Below are positions 11,909-21,278 of a DNA stretch of 64,000 bases, in pieces; the stretch's first letter is position 1; every line of letters begins with the position of its first letter. Both the position numbers and the translations under genes were made by a program. The notes under the pieces are model-generated. The model was given only the letters and a program-made list of their open reading frames with translations. It did not search any database and was not told the origin of the DNA. The stretch comes from Punctularia strigosozonata HHB-11173 SS5 (lineage: Eukaryota > Basidiomycota > Agaricomycetes > Corticiales > Punctulariaceae): NCBI RefSeq assembly GCF_000264995.1, contig NW_006767434.1:1762004-1826003 (forward strand). Reading direction: 5' to 3'.

Positions 11909-12083
11909 CCCTGTGGAAGAATGGCATCCTCAGTCTTCCATGTTGTTGAGCTTCCGATGCTGGGCAGCCGCGACGTAGCGAGCAGAACCCGTCGTTGGAC
12001 CGGAACGTGCAACCATTGAGCCACAAATCTACGCGGCAGTCTCCATTGTTGATCATCACACAAGAGAAGAAGAGCTTATGACT

Positions 12084-12183
12084 GGTAGGTAGGTAGGTAG
12101 GTAGATTGCTGACGAGGTCCCGGTAGCGGAACAGCCGGTTGCTGCGCTGCACGTACGCCACTCGTGCAGTCGACAGCGTGCCA
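12084..12183 (-). repeat. SINE-like dispersed repeat, copy A
   Basis: Read on the minus strand, this starts TGGCACGCTGTCGACTGC and ends in a (CTAC)n tail. A core of about 80 bp outside the tail matches 60925-61037 with only one visible difference, in opposite orientation. The shared start and tetranucleotide tail suggest a non-autonomous retroposon, or the 3' end of a LINE. No reverse transcriptase is visible nearby. Near-identity suggests recent movement. Confidence 0.75.
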
Positions 12184-12319
12184 AGCAGCTCGACGGTTTT
12201 CGTGAGCTGATGAGGCCGACCGCACCGTCTCACCACCGGCACCAAAAAATCCTAGGTACATGTGTACATACAGTGCTATGTAATGTATTGTATAAGCTCA
12301 AGCTTAAGCAAGACAGGTA

Positions 12320-13002
12320 CTATGGATGCACCATAAATGCAATAGTGTACCATCAATGCAATCGGTCTGAAATCTCGTCACTGCGGGGCTCCCTCTCATC
12401 CTAATCCCTACATATTAAATTGAGTGCATATACAGTACTATCTAATGATATGTTCCAAAGGAACAGAGCGAAGCATTAGGGGATGGGCCTCCAGAAAATG
12501 CGCAACGTCGTTTGGGGAACCATCCAAGCATGCTCTAGCATGAAGACACGGCTCGGCTCAAGGGATCTGAGCTGATAAAAATCTGAATATATTCAAGTAT
12601 ACTCTATACTATACAGAAGGTACGTCTGTCAATCCCGATACGTGATATCTGCAACTTTGTGCTTGCTATGCAAGGATTACTGGCGGAGGTGCCATGAATG
12701 CAATTGAAGCTCCGCTTCAAATGCTGACAAAGCAGGGTCAGATTGCAGGATCTCCCCGCCAGAAGGTCGCGGCCTCGGCTTCTCGGCCTTGGGGGACCCG
12801 TTGTGCAATCTGCAGAGTCATCGACACGTCCTACCGGCATCGCTCTGGCAAGGCATCCCGCGTAGGAAAATATTTGAGGTTTGACATACAGCTGCTACAT
12901 GGTTTTGGCTACCATATGATCTAGCTTCTGGGTGGATTGGCAATGAAATGACGATTTTGAACCATCAATGCAATCGAAATTGCATTGATGGTACATCCAT
13001 AG
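12320..13002. mobile_element. MITE-like element 1, TA target duplication
   Basis: 683 bp bounded by 24-bp terminal inverted repeats: CTATGGATGCACCATAAATG... at 12320-12343 and its inverted copy at 12979-13002, two mismatches. A TA dinucleotide flanks each end (12318-12319, 13003-13004), as for Tc1/mariner-pogo-type insertions. Copies of ACCATCAATGCAAT occur next to each end, and at the right end two of them form a perfect 14-bp hairpin with a CGAA loop (12961-12992). No transposase frame is present, so it is non-autonomous. It lies between the unresolved gene and the GDSL esterase, immediately upstream of the latter. Confidence 0.8.
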
Positions 13003-13387
13003 TAGTAGACCGGTGCAGACAAGCCAGACTTCGCGAGGCCTCAATTGGAATCCCTCTACTCCCAATACGGCAAGCCCCCCTTTCTAAGATGTGAAGCTTG
13101 CCCACTCACGGCGACTGTGACGGCCCGGCCGGTTCAGGTCCTTAGGAGCCTGCTGGCAAACACCCAAATATATGCACCTTGTTGGACTCCCCGTGCCATC
13201 TCAGTCATGATCGCAAAGAAAGAAAAACTTGATCCCTCCCGACCGTACCGGCGCGTCATCAGCTGATAGGTCCGAGTGACAACCTGGCGGCCCGCCGTCT
13301 GCCTTCGACCACCGTATATACGATCCTACAATATGAAGGTGCCGCTGGTTCATCGCAATATTCCTGTCCTCGAGCGCAGGGGAAAGA

Positions 13388-14806
13388 ATGCTCGACTTCA
13401 TCTGGATGTTATGCACGCTTGCAGCGTTTCCTAGCGTTGTCAATGGTGGCCAATTCAAGAAGCCGTCATTTCGCTGGTCGGACATAGAATACGTCTACGC
13501 GTTCGGAGACTCTTACACGTTCGTGCAAGGCACTCTGGGACATGCCAATTTTAGGTACGGCGACAAACCATCAGGCTTACAGCTGCGGAGTATGTTAACC
13601 GTTTCTAGCTTCATAGGCGACGCGTTCAACCTGCCGTTCACCCCGAAGCAACTCTTGTCGAATCAAATCATCCCCAAGAACGTAAGATCACACATGTGAG
13701 GAACTGTTCTTCATGCACACTAAACCGGATTGGACGTATAGACGAGTTCCGATGGTTCGAATTGGGTGAATAACTCGATACTCACCCGCATGGACGGATT
13801 TTCTAAACCACCGCATTCACAGATCGAGTTCCTGACTGGCTGTCTCGGTGGTCACCCGTCATCCTGCCGGAGGCAGCTATGGGACTTCGCCTTCGCCGGT
13901 TCTGACATTGACGCGAATCTGTACGTCCTCGCGATACTACCTTAGTAACATTCCTTTCTGACGTCCTGCAAGGCTGCCTCTGCACCACAACTTCACGGTT
14001 CCCCTCGTGGACCAAGTGAAGCAATTCGTCACCTACGCCAAGGACGTCATTCCCCATCCGGCCAAAAAGACGCTCACTGCTTGGTGGATTGGCATCAACG
14101 ACACCGGGGATAGCTCCAACAATGCCAGTGTGGGTCCTCTTTGATAAATTTCCGCGACACCCGGTCACATCTGTAATTCCACAGATTACTGACTGGAACG
14201 CGTTCTGGGACGCAGAGATGACGTCCTACTTCAACGCCGTGGTGAGCCCATCTCAGGAGTACCTTACTATTGCCGGATGCTTAGAAGTTCCGTTTGGTAG
14301 CAATCCGCCTTTGACAACGGCCTCCGAGGCGCGCATTTGTTCATCAATGTTCCACCTGAAGAACGCAACCCCGCGTCCCTCGGCAAGAACAACACGGCGT
14401 ACACTGCTCACATTCAACAATACAACTCCCTTCTGGCAGACTACGTGGCCAACTTCGCGAAGAAAAATCCGTCTGACAATGTCCTCACGTTCGACGCGCA
14501 TACTTGGTTTAACAAGATCCTCGATGACGCGTCCGCATACGGGTTTACTAACACTACAGGGTCAGCATCCTTCCTTCCCGACGAATCTCTGTGCTGATCA
14601 TTCAACTTGCGCAGATTTTGCGAGTGCAAGGACTCGTCGTACTTCTGGTGCGTATCATACTTCACTAACAGGTAATTGACGAATATTCACCATGACCCAG
14701 GTTCAACACCGGACATCCCACCGAACACGTCCATCGCCTACTCGCCCAAGCAATTGAGCAGCACCTTGAGGCGGCCTCCATAAAACGCACTAGTCTATCC
14801 GTGTAA
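13388..14806 (+). CDS. Secreted GDSL/SGNH esterase (CE16 acetylesterase-like)
   Basis: Signal peptide (MLDFIWMLCTLAAFPSVVNG) followed by the SGNH blocks: I is YVYAFGDSYT with the nucleophilic Ser; III is WWIGINDTGD; the distal His block is TGHPTEHVHRLLA. CE16 enzymes remove acetyl groups from plant cell-wall saccharides outside the cell; plant-wall use is inference. About eight exons were traced. Splices that restore family sequence are TTTTAG into FIGDAFNLPF, W|IEFLTGC, AV|QSAFDNGLRGAHLFINVPP and TTG|FCECKDSSYFW. No premature stop remains. The MITE-like element ends about 385 bp upstream of the ATG, so it may contribute to the promoter. Confidence 0.88.
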
Positions 14807-15241
14807 AATAGAACGCATTGCTCCCCATTGACAGGCAACCGTAATGCGTACATGATATAGGATGAATATATTCATTGCAGTACGCATGAGCATTCTACGG
14901 GATGGATATCAGCGTGCATACCGGAACATGCCACCAGGCATGGGCCTTCTCTCCTTATTCTTCCACTCAATAAGATTATCAAGCTTGAAATATCTCTGTG
15001 GTTCTGAGGCACTTACATGAGCGTCCGGTATAATACTGTGCCGTAGTGGATGGGATCTGGACAACCGTGAGGCCGAGAGGGATTCTGGGCATACACTGTT
15101 CGATGCCACTAGGGAACTAGACCTCAGACGATCTATTTGCATTTGGAACATGGACATAACACGGCGCGATCTGATCAGACGATATTTCATTGAATTACTT
15201 GCCCAGACCGCCGGCTTCTCCGGCCACCCTGCTGCCCATGA
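14807..15241. other. Convergent intergenic gap
   Basis: About 435 bp between the 3' ends of the GDSL esterase and the phosphotransferase. No gene or repeat recognised. Confidence 0.5.
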
Positions 15242-16308
15242 TCATGTGCGAGTCGGAGCACCGAGTGCCAGAGTGACTGCCTCGAGGTAGCGGAAGTCGT
15301 GATCACTTTCATCAGTGATAGCCTCGAACCCATCCTCGGTCCAATGGAGACCATTCTCCAAGAACAGTCCAAGAAGCCTCGCAACCTCGATGAGTTCTCT
15401 CTGCTCGTTCGTGACCTCCCCCATGGCCTGGTAAAACGTCTCCCAGAAGAGGTCCCGAAGTTCCTGCTGGTTGGGATGATAACGCCAGCTTTCTTCCACG
15501 GTTCGAATCCCTAGCATAGCCTCGAGCCCCCCGAGCGACATACCGAAAGGACTGATAACGGTGTCCTTCCAATCGCAAATACCCGTCAGGCGGCCGGTCT
15601 GCGTGCTCACGTGGATGTTGTTCTCCAGTAGGTCGGTGTGGTTGGGCACCAACGGCCAGTCTTTGGCCAGCAGCCTCGGAAGCATCGTGATGAGGTAGTC
15701 CAGGGTCGGGTGAAAGCGTACGGGCAGCCCTTGCCGGAGCAGCGAGAGCTTCGACGAGTACTCATTCAGTAGTGAGGAGCGACTTTGACATTGCATCGAG
15801 CTGGGCGTGTTGTGCCAGGCCGAGGCAAAAAAATCTGCGTAGACGAAGTTCTAATTGCGCTAACTCCTTTGCGCAGGCAAGCGTACCTGGCGAAGTCGGA
15901 AACCGCGTGACGAAGAAGGCTGAAGTCGTTCTCGTTCAATTTGTCCCGGGCAAGGTACATCGCGACCCCTCCTACATTGTTCATCGTATAGACGTAAAGT
16001 TGACCCAGATTGCCAACCAAACGGTGAGACGGCGTGAATCCAGCGTAGGCTTTCTCGACGCTATCGATAAGATCCGTGTCCAGAATGGCATCGCTGAGAC
16101 GAAACTGAACGATACAGGTCTCGTCGTCGGACACGACCGTATAACTGGTTCCACCTTGCACAGGCGTCGGGTGGACAGACATGCCCGCAAGCTGTTCGGC
16201 CCGTTGGTTGCATTGCTGCTGCGTCGTACTAGGACTGTACTTCTCGAAGAACCTCGTGATTTGTAACTCGGAGAGAGCCGCAATGCTAGCCTCCATGACG
16301 GTCGGCAT
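15242..16308 (-). CDS. APH-family phosphotransferase (aminoglycoside/choline kinase-like)
   Basis: Two exons joined by an intron at about 15887-15838 (FAR|FFASAWHNTP). The kinase-like catalytic loop is NHTDLLENNIHV, matching H-x-D-x-x-x-x-N, followed by GICDWKDT, the metal-binding Asp of the APH fold. These small soluble kinases phosphorylate hydroxyls on metabolites; expanded fungal families are mostly unassigned and are not evidence of drug resistance. N-terminal lobe: QGGTSYTVV then IVQFRL. The start ATG at 16308 gives MPTVMEASIAAL. A tRNA B-box-like sequence near 15493 lies inside this coding frame and is not a tRNA. Confidence 0.85.
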
Positions 16309-16789
16309 AATGAATTGGTTGTTGGGGGGGGGACCGGGGGGTCGAGGTGGCGATTAAAGTGAGCGGGAGATAGTGGTATGTAACTCGAGCCACCGCTATG
16401 GACAGCATGAGCCTACACGTGGACAGCGTGCCGGACAGCATTCGAAGTCTCCGACAGCATTTGTTGCGGTTCGACAGTATTTGTTAGGGCCTGTTCGGTA
16501 AGTAGCAGGCATACATACTTAGGTGCAATCAGCGCTGAACGCGCAGTGCAGCAGTGTGACAGTAAAAAACGTAAGCGAGTCGGGCGGAGAGGCTGGAAGC
16601 TGAGATTCTGTACGCTCTTGAGGAGGGGTTTAAATACTGCGATCCTTCAGTCGGACAGCAATTTGAACAGCAAGTCGGATAGCCGTCGAGCCAAGCCCCG
16701 GTGAAAGACGAGTGACTCGCAGAGTGTAATAGCCAGTAGCAGCATACGGACAGCCTCTCGGCATTGATTACGAGACCAATTCTGGGGTA
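16309..16789. repeat. Intergenic with scattered GGACAGC motifs
   Basis: Upstream region of the phosphotransferase. The motif [CG]GACAG[CT] followed by AT or GT recurs irregularly at about 16400, 16421, 16433, 16452, 16472, 16652 and 16748. Spacing is variable, so it is not a tandem satellite. It may be a regulator binding cluster or a decayed repeat. A run of G lies near 16322. Confidence 0.4.
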
Positions 16790-17302
16790 CTATATGACAC
16801 CCTCACTTCGTCACTCCCGCCGAATCGTCAGAATTTGATATCTCAACATCTACCACACCGTTTCGCTTTGTTCTTGCTCTGGGAGCTTAGAGTACATATC
16901 TGAACATGTTCCACGCATTAGCAAGAGAATTAATCTGCTGAAACTCGAGCAATGCTACTTCGAGCAGAGTCACGCTGTGATGAGCTGCCGATGCGCGGCA
17001 GGACAATAGCCGAGCGGACTTCAAAAACCGCAAGCGCATTGACGCCCAGCCGCGCAACGCGCACCGACACGTTGACGGAACACAACGACAATCTCTATTT
17101 CATCTTTATCGATGTCTTTTTTTCTGATTAATGGGGTCTGCAAGGGATTAACAAAGTAGGGCGATGACCGGCGCGGGACGAGAAACGGCGCAACGAAGAG
17201 TCTGGCGGAGTTCGACATTTTGATGGCGGCAAGTGCTTCCGATGCGTTACCCGTCTGTGACTGACGATTCGGCGGGATTGACGAAGTGAGGGTGTCATAT
17301 AG
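16790..17302. mobile_element. MITE-like element 2, TA target duplication
   Basis: 513 bp with 42-bp terminal inverted repeats beginning CTATATGACACCCTCACTTC (16790-16831 and 17261-17302), one mismatch. TA lies directly outside each end (16788-16789 and 17303-17304). No transposase; the interior (about 430 bp) has no recognisable gene. The near-perfect repeats suggest it is young. Its termini differ in sequence from element 1 although both begin CTAT and use TA. It ends about 55 bp before the ATG of the next gene. Confidence 0.85.
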
Positions 17303-17355
17303 TACGTGGCTGTACTTCGCTCGTTTCCTCAGGTCGGTCTCTCGCCTGCATCAGG

Positions 17356-19383
17356 ATGTCGCGGTACAGTCCTGGTCCCACACCGATCCCAGATCCGGTT
17401 CGCCACCCCTCTGATCTATACGCCTTTGACCCGCGTGCCCAAGCACGGACGCTCACGCCGTCCACCCACCCGTCGACGCCAAGCACACTCCCCTTCACCC
17501 CCTTCTCCGACGCCTTCCCGGACCAGAGCCAGAGCCAAAGCCAGCCACTCGCTCACGCTTCGTCCTCGCAGTTTCGCATCCGACGCGTACCCGTACCCGA
17601 TGCCGACGACACCAACATCGACTCGGGCTACTACGACGTCGGCCGGCCAACCCCGCAGAGTCGCTCCGCCCGATCGCTGCCAATGCGTCCGGAGGAGGTC
17701 ACGGATGTGGTCGAAGATGAGCTCGAACCAGAGCCGGTGATACCCACGGTAGCAGATCGGAGACAAGCGGGTCCTTCGTCTGCGCACGGTGGTCTGCTTA
17801 CCAGATTGCGCAAGCTTGCGCTGGGCGGGACGAAAAAGCGCGACCGTGTAGCAGCGCCGTTCACGATGCCCGAGCCCGGGCATCCGATACCTATATCCCC
17901 ACAGGAGAACGCACGCATCAGCCCCTCCATGTTCGCAACTACCCCTGCGCCCGATTATCCATACCTTGGAGGCCAGCCATACGACTCCCTCGTACTCGAC
18001 GCCATTGATGCTGACCTTCCCCGCTCATCCCAACATCACCACTCAGAAGACGAGTACGAACCGGAGTACGCAGAGCTAGAAGGCACCACTCTCGCTCACG
18101 GCGCCACTACTCTCGGACACGACGGCACCACCACTCTCGGACATGACGGCACCACCACGCTCGTGCACGACGCCACGACCCTTCTTCCCCGACGCCCTGC
18201 CCGCTATCCATACAGGCTCACGCCTACTACCTCTCCGGGCCTCTCACTCCCCTCTCTTCCGCGCACCGACGACCCCGCCCCCCAAAATCCTGTAGAAAAA
18301 GCCGAATCTTTCCTCAGAGACGTCTGGGCCCTGCCATGGGGCTGGGCATCCGACGACCCCGTCTCGGCCGACTACATTCCCGCACGCTCCTCCCGCGCCA
18401 AGCTGCGCTGGCAGCACGCGACCGGTGAAGACTCGTGGTACCCGCGTCGGCAGCGTCAACTTGCGCTCACGCGCATGCTCGGGCTCGGCAAACGCGAGAT
18501 CTCGGCCCCGGTGCTGCGGGAAGACCTGTACTACGACCCGCTCGACGAGAAGGATCGGGAGCCGCTGATGTCCATGTCGTTCGCAGAGGGCCAGAGCCGC
18601 GCGGGCGATGCGACGCCGCGACTTTACGGCGGCGCGCCGTCCGTCGACCATAGAAGCACGAGCGCTGGCACGCCTAGACGGAGTCGGAGCACCAGCGCGC
18701 CGATGTACGACGATGGACCCGCCACGCTTACGCGCTCTCGCAGCAGTGTTCGTGACCGAACAGGCTCTCGTAGTGCGTACACTGCAACCGCCAGCCCGGC
18801 GAGCGCCGCGAGCGCGCTCACGGACCGCACGATCCCTACGCTTTCGCACTCGCGCGCCGCGCCGCGCTCCCACCACTCGCGCTCCGCGTCGTATGCGAGC
18901 CCGCATTCCGCCGTCGGCTCCGCCTACGTCCCGAGCCACCTACTCGAGCCGACGGTCCGCAGCCACTCGTCGACGTACGTCCCCAGCCACAGGCTCGCGC
19001 CGACCCAGTCGCCCACCCCTTCGTCTACCTCGTCTCTTACCGCGTCCACCACGACGCCGAGGCCGGAGAAGCGCTCACCCTCGCACGCAAGGTCGCAATC
19101 ACAATCACACTCGCACTCGCACTCGAACCACGACCGGAGCTTATATCGCTCCGTATCGGGCTTCACAGCCGGCACCGAGACGCGCCTCGACACGCCCTCC
19201 AGCGTGCGCGCCTACCTGCGCGACGAAGTGGATGAGAGCGCCTTCTCGAGCCCTCGGACGGATCGGACGATACCGACAGTATCCGGTACGCGCCGCTCGG
19301 TGCGGTCGTCGAAGCCTGCGCCCACGACTGGTCCTGTGAGGGTCGCAGAACAGTATCTATCGCCGCCTAGGCAGCGATATTGA
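17356..19383 (+). CDS. Large disordered Ser/Pro/Arg-rich protein, unknown function
   Basis: Uninterrupted 675-codon frame, intronless, unlike most neighbours. The composition is rich in Ser, Thr, Pro and Arg with long low-complexity runs such as SRSQSQSHSHSHS near the C-terminus, so most of it should be unstructured. Residues ~244-275 hold imperfect repeats of the type TTLGHDGT. A more ordered island around residues 315-400 contains FLRDVWALPWGW and SWYPRRQRQLALTRML. The phrase DRTIPT recurs twice (DRTIPTLS, DRTIPTVS). I do not recognise a family. Start chosen at the first ATG, 50-55 bp after the MITE-like element. A reading in the +2 frame across 18608-19339 is also long but is a shadow of the GC-rich codon bias. 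Confidence 0.65.
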   Translation: MSRYSPGPTPIPDPVRHPSDLYAFDPRAQARTLTPSTHPSTPSTLPFTPFSDAFPDQSQSQSQPLAHASSSQFRIRRVPVPDADDTNIDSGYYDVGRPTPQSRSARSLPMRPEEVTDVVEDELEPEPVIPTVADRRQAGPSSAHGGLLTRLRKLALGGTKKRDRVAAPFTMPEPGHPIPISPQENARISPSMFATTPAPDYPYLGGQPYDSLVLDAIDADLPRSSQHHHSEDEYEPEYAELEGTTLAHGATTLGHDGTTTLGHDGTTTLVHDATTLLPRRPARYPYRLTPTTSPGLSLPSLPRTDDPAPQNPVEKAESFLRDVWALPWGWASDDPVSADYIPARSSRAKLRWQHATGEDSWYPRRQRQLALTRMLGLGKREISAPVLREDLYYDPLDEKDREPLMSMSFAEGQSRAGDATPRLYGGAPSVDHRSTSAGTPRRSRSTSAPMYDDGPATLTRSRSSVRDRTGSRSAYTATASPASAASALTDRTIPTLSHSRAAPRSHHSRSASYASPHSAVGSAYVPSHLLEPTVRSHSSTYVPSHRLAPTQSPTPSSTSSLTASTTTPRPEKRSPSHARSQSQSHSHSHSNHDRSLYRSVSGFTAGTETRLDTPSSVRAYLRDEVDESAFSSPRTDRTIPTVSGTRRSVRSSKPAPTTGPVRVAEQYLSPPRQRY

Positions 19384-20375
19384 GTGCTGCTGCACTAAGT
19401 CTTGTCACCGGTGCATCGTATCAGAAAGTTTTCATGGTCTTACAGAAACCGGTCCATCGCCACCGGTATGCAGGCCCGATATCTTTGAAAGCAGCGGGAA
19501 CTTCCTACTGGGGAAGGATGCATGCTCGCACCTCCTGCCCATACCAATCCAAGGCTCGCACGAACATCGACTCAAGGCTGTCCATGTGTAGTTTCCCTCT
19601 CGTGATGGATGCACAGGTGGGTCAACCGCGTGCCACTGCTTTCGTGTATCATACTCGCCGTGCCCTCTCTTTCTCCGCACTACCTGGCTATGGCTAGGTC
19701 TCGTGCGCTTTTGCTAGGCCCCTTGTCATCCAGCCTCTCGGTCTTAAACGCTCCCGTGTGCGTACACGCTGCCATGTATATGTCAGTCCACTCCGTGATG
19801 ACATTTTGCCCAATGCACATCATTGTACTTAGGAGGCGGGATGGTCATCGCCGGTTCTCGGCAAGCATGTAGCACTAGAACGTTCTTATTGATGACAGTG
19901 TAGATATATGCGCCTTGTGTACATGTATCGGCCACGCGTCCACTGAATTTAAACCGTTCTTGTAAACGAGTATGATTGACCCAAATATGGACCCACACCT
20001 CCTAATCTACCCTCCACCAAGCGAGGGCAAAATCGCGTCCTTGTGGGTGGCGTTTCCGTCCGCGGCCCACGGTGGGATAACATGGAAAGCGGTTCGCGAG
20101 CGCTACGTGTGCGAGCACGGTATGCGCATATGGCGTGCTCGTTCATATCCCCACTAATCCGCATGGTCCTCTCAGCACCTCTTGAAGGGAGGATCCTTGT
20201 CGTGAACCGATCGAACGAGCCAAATTGGCTGGGTTCCAAATCGTTCCAGCGCATGTCGTACTACAAAACCAAGTATCCTACACAGACGCCACTACAGTGA
20301 AGCGCCGTGTCCGGCAGGGCTCCTCGAATAATTGATATCCTTCCTACCAGCAGTCTCTGTGCACACGTCAATACA
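19384..20375. other. Intergenic, nothing recognised
   Basis: About 1 kb downstream of the disordered-protein gene. Short frames on both strands show no family or splice chain. Nothing that I can annotate. Confidence 0.4.
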
Positions 20376-20830
20376 TCATGCACTACTCGGTGAACTCGGA
20401 GCGAGTGAGAGCTGCGTTACGATCTCCAACTCTGCTTGACAGGCGTAGAGTTCTTCCGCCAGACCATATACCGCAAGCAGCGAAGAGGTCAGGATCGAAT
20501 CTCGCAGGACGGGGTAGCATGTGAAAGGCCTTTGGGTTTCGGGAACGTTGGCGGGGGGCTGCGGCAAGAGAGACTGGTCCAATCCCTGACATGGATCCGT
20601 TACGACTGGATCATGACGCCGTCGGTCGGCCGCCCATCTTATCTGATGATTCATCCATGCGCGATCGGCGGTAACCGCTGCGGTCGCAGGGGCTCGTGAC
20701 GGTAGTACGTGTGAGCACATATACCTGTCGAGCAAGCCTAGGATATCTTCCAACCTGCAGCGTATCTGAGTTCGCGCACATTCCAGCCGGGCACGGAACG
20801 CTTGCAGGCTGCAAGTGGACCTATAAACTC
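20376..20830 (-). CDS. Possible small hypothetical gene
   Basis: An open minus-strand stretch has coding-like composition: QAFRARLECARTQIRCRLED in the first part and RDSILTSSLLAVYGLAEELY near the 3' end, stop at 20376. A GTATAT donor after LLDR suggests an intron, but I could not settle the acceptor or a start codon. No family recognised. Amphipathic helices are likely at both ends. Confidence 0.3.
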
Positions 20831-21278
20831 GAATTGATCGTGCTGCCCCTTGCGAACTCCAAAAACTACGGCCGACGGCCGTTACGAGGTGGTTAAGCTC
20901 TACCTCCGTCCATCTCCTACATGATCATGGCTCCGCCTGGCTCGCGGAAGGCGCGTTCTCTACATGTATCTACGTAGGCTCGATCCTCGCACGGATGGGT
21001 GCGGTAGCGGATGGGGTGCAAATACAGTTTACGTGTCCGGGAAGGTCGGTTAACTGTGGGAGCCGCGAAGGAGGCAGGAGGATGGTGGGACTCGGGAGAG
21101 TCGGACTCCAGACCATCACCCGCAAACCATATCACTCCCCTTTTCGTCGCTCTCTTCAACCCCCGCCCCCGCAGACTGCGCGGTCCGTTTCCATTCTCTC
21201 TTCTCTCCCCCCCTCTCCCTCCTCATCCCCTCCGTCTGCTGTCGCGCCCAGCTCGCGCCGCCCGAGCAGCCGCACAAC
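20831..21278. promoter_or_regulatory. Upstream region of cytochrome P450 reductase
   Basis: The 100 bp before the reductase ATG is strongly pyrimidine-rich (TTTCCATTCTCTCTTCTCTCC...), a common feature of highly expressed fungal promoters. No TATA box is clear. The rest shows no gene. Confidence 0.45.

Noticed and set aside
15490-15510. tRNA-like B box GGTTCGAATCC
   Set aside because: It lies in the coding frame of the phosphotransferase (encoding GIRTVEESW on the minus strand) and no A box or cloverleaf surrounds it.
18244-19339. Long frames overlapping the disordered protein in other frames (231 and 243 codons)
   Set aside because: The chosen frame is longest and complete; the others are Arg-rich and begin or end inside it without domains.
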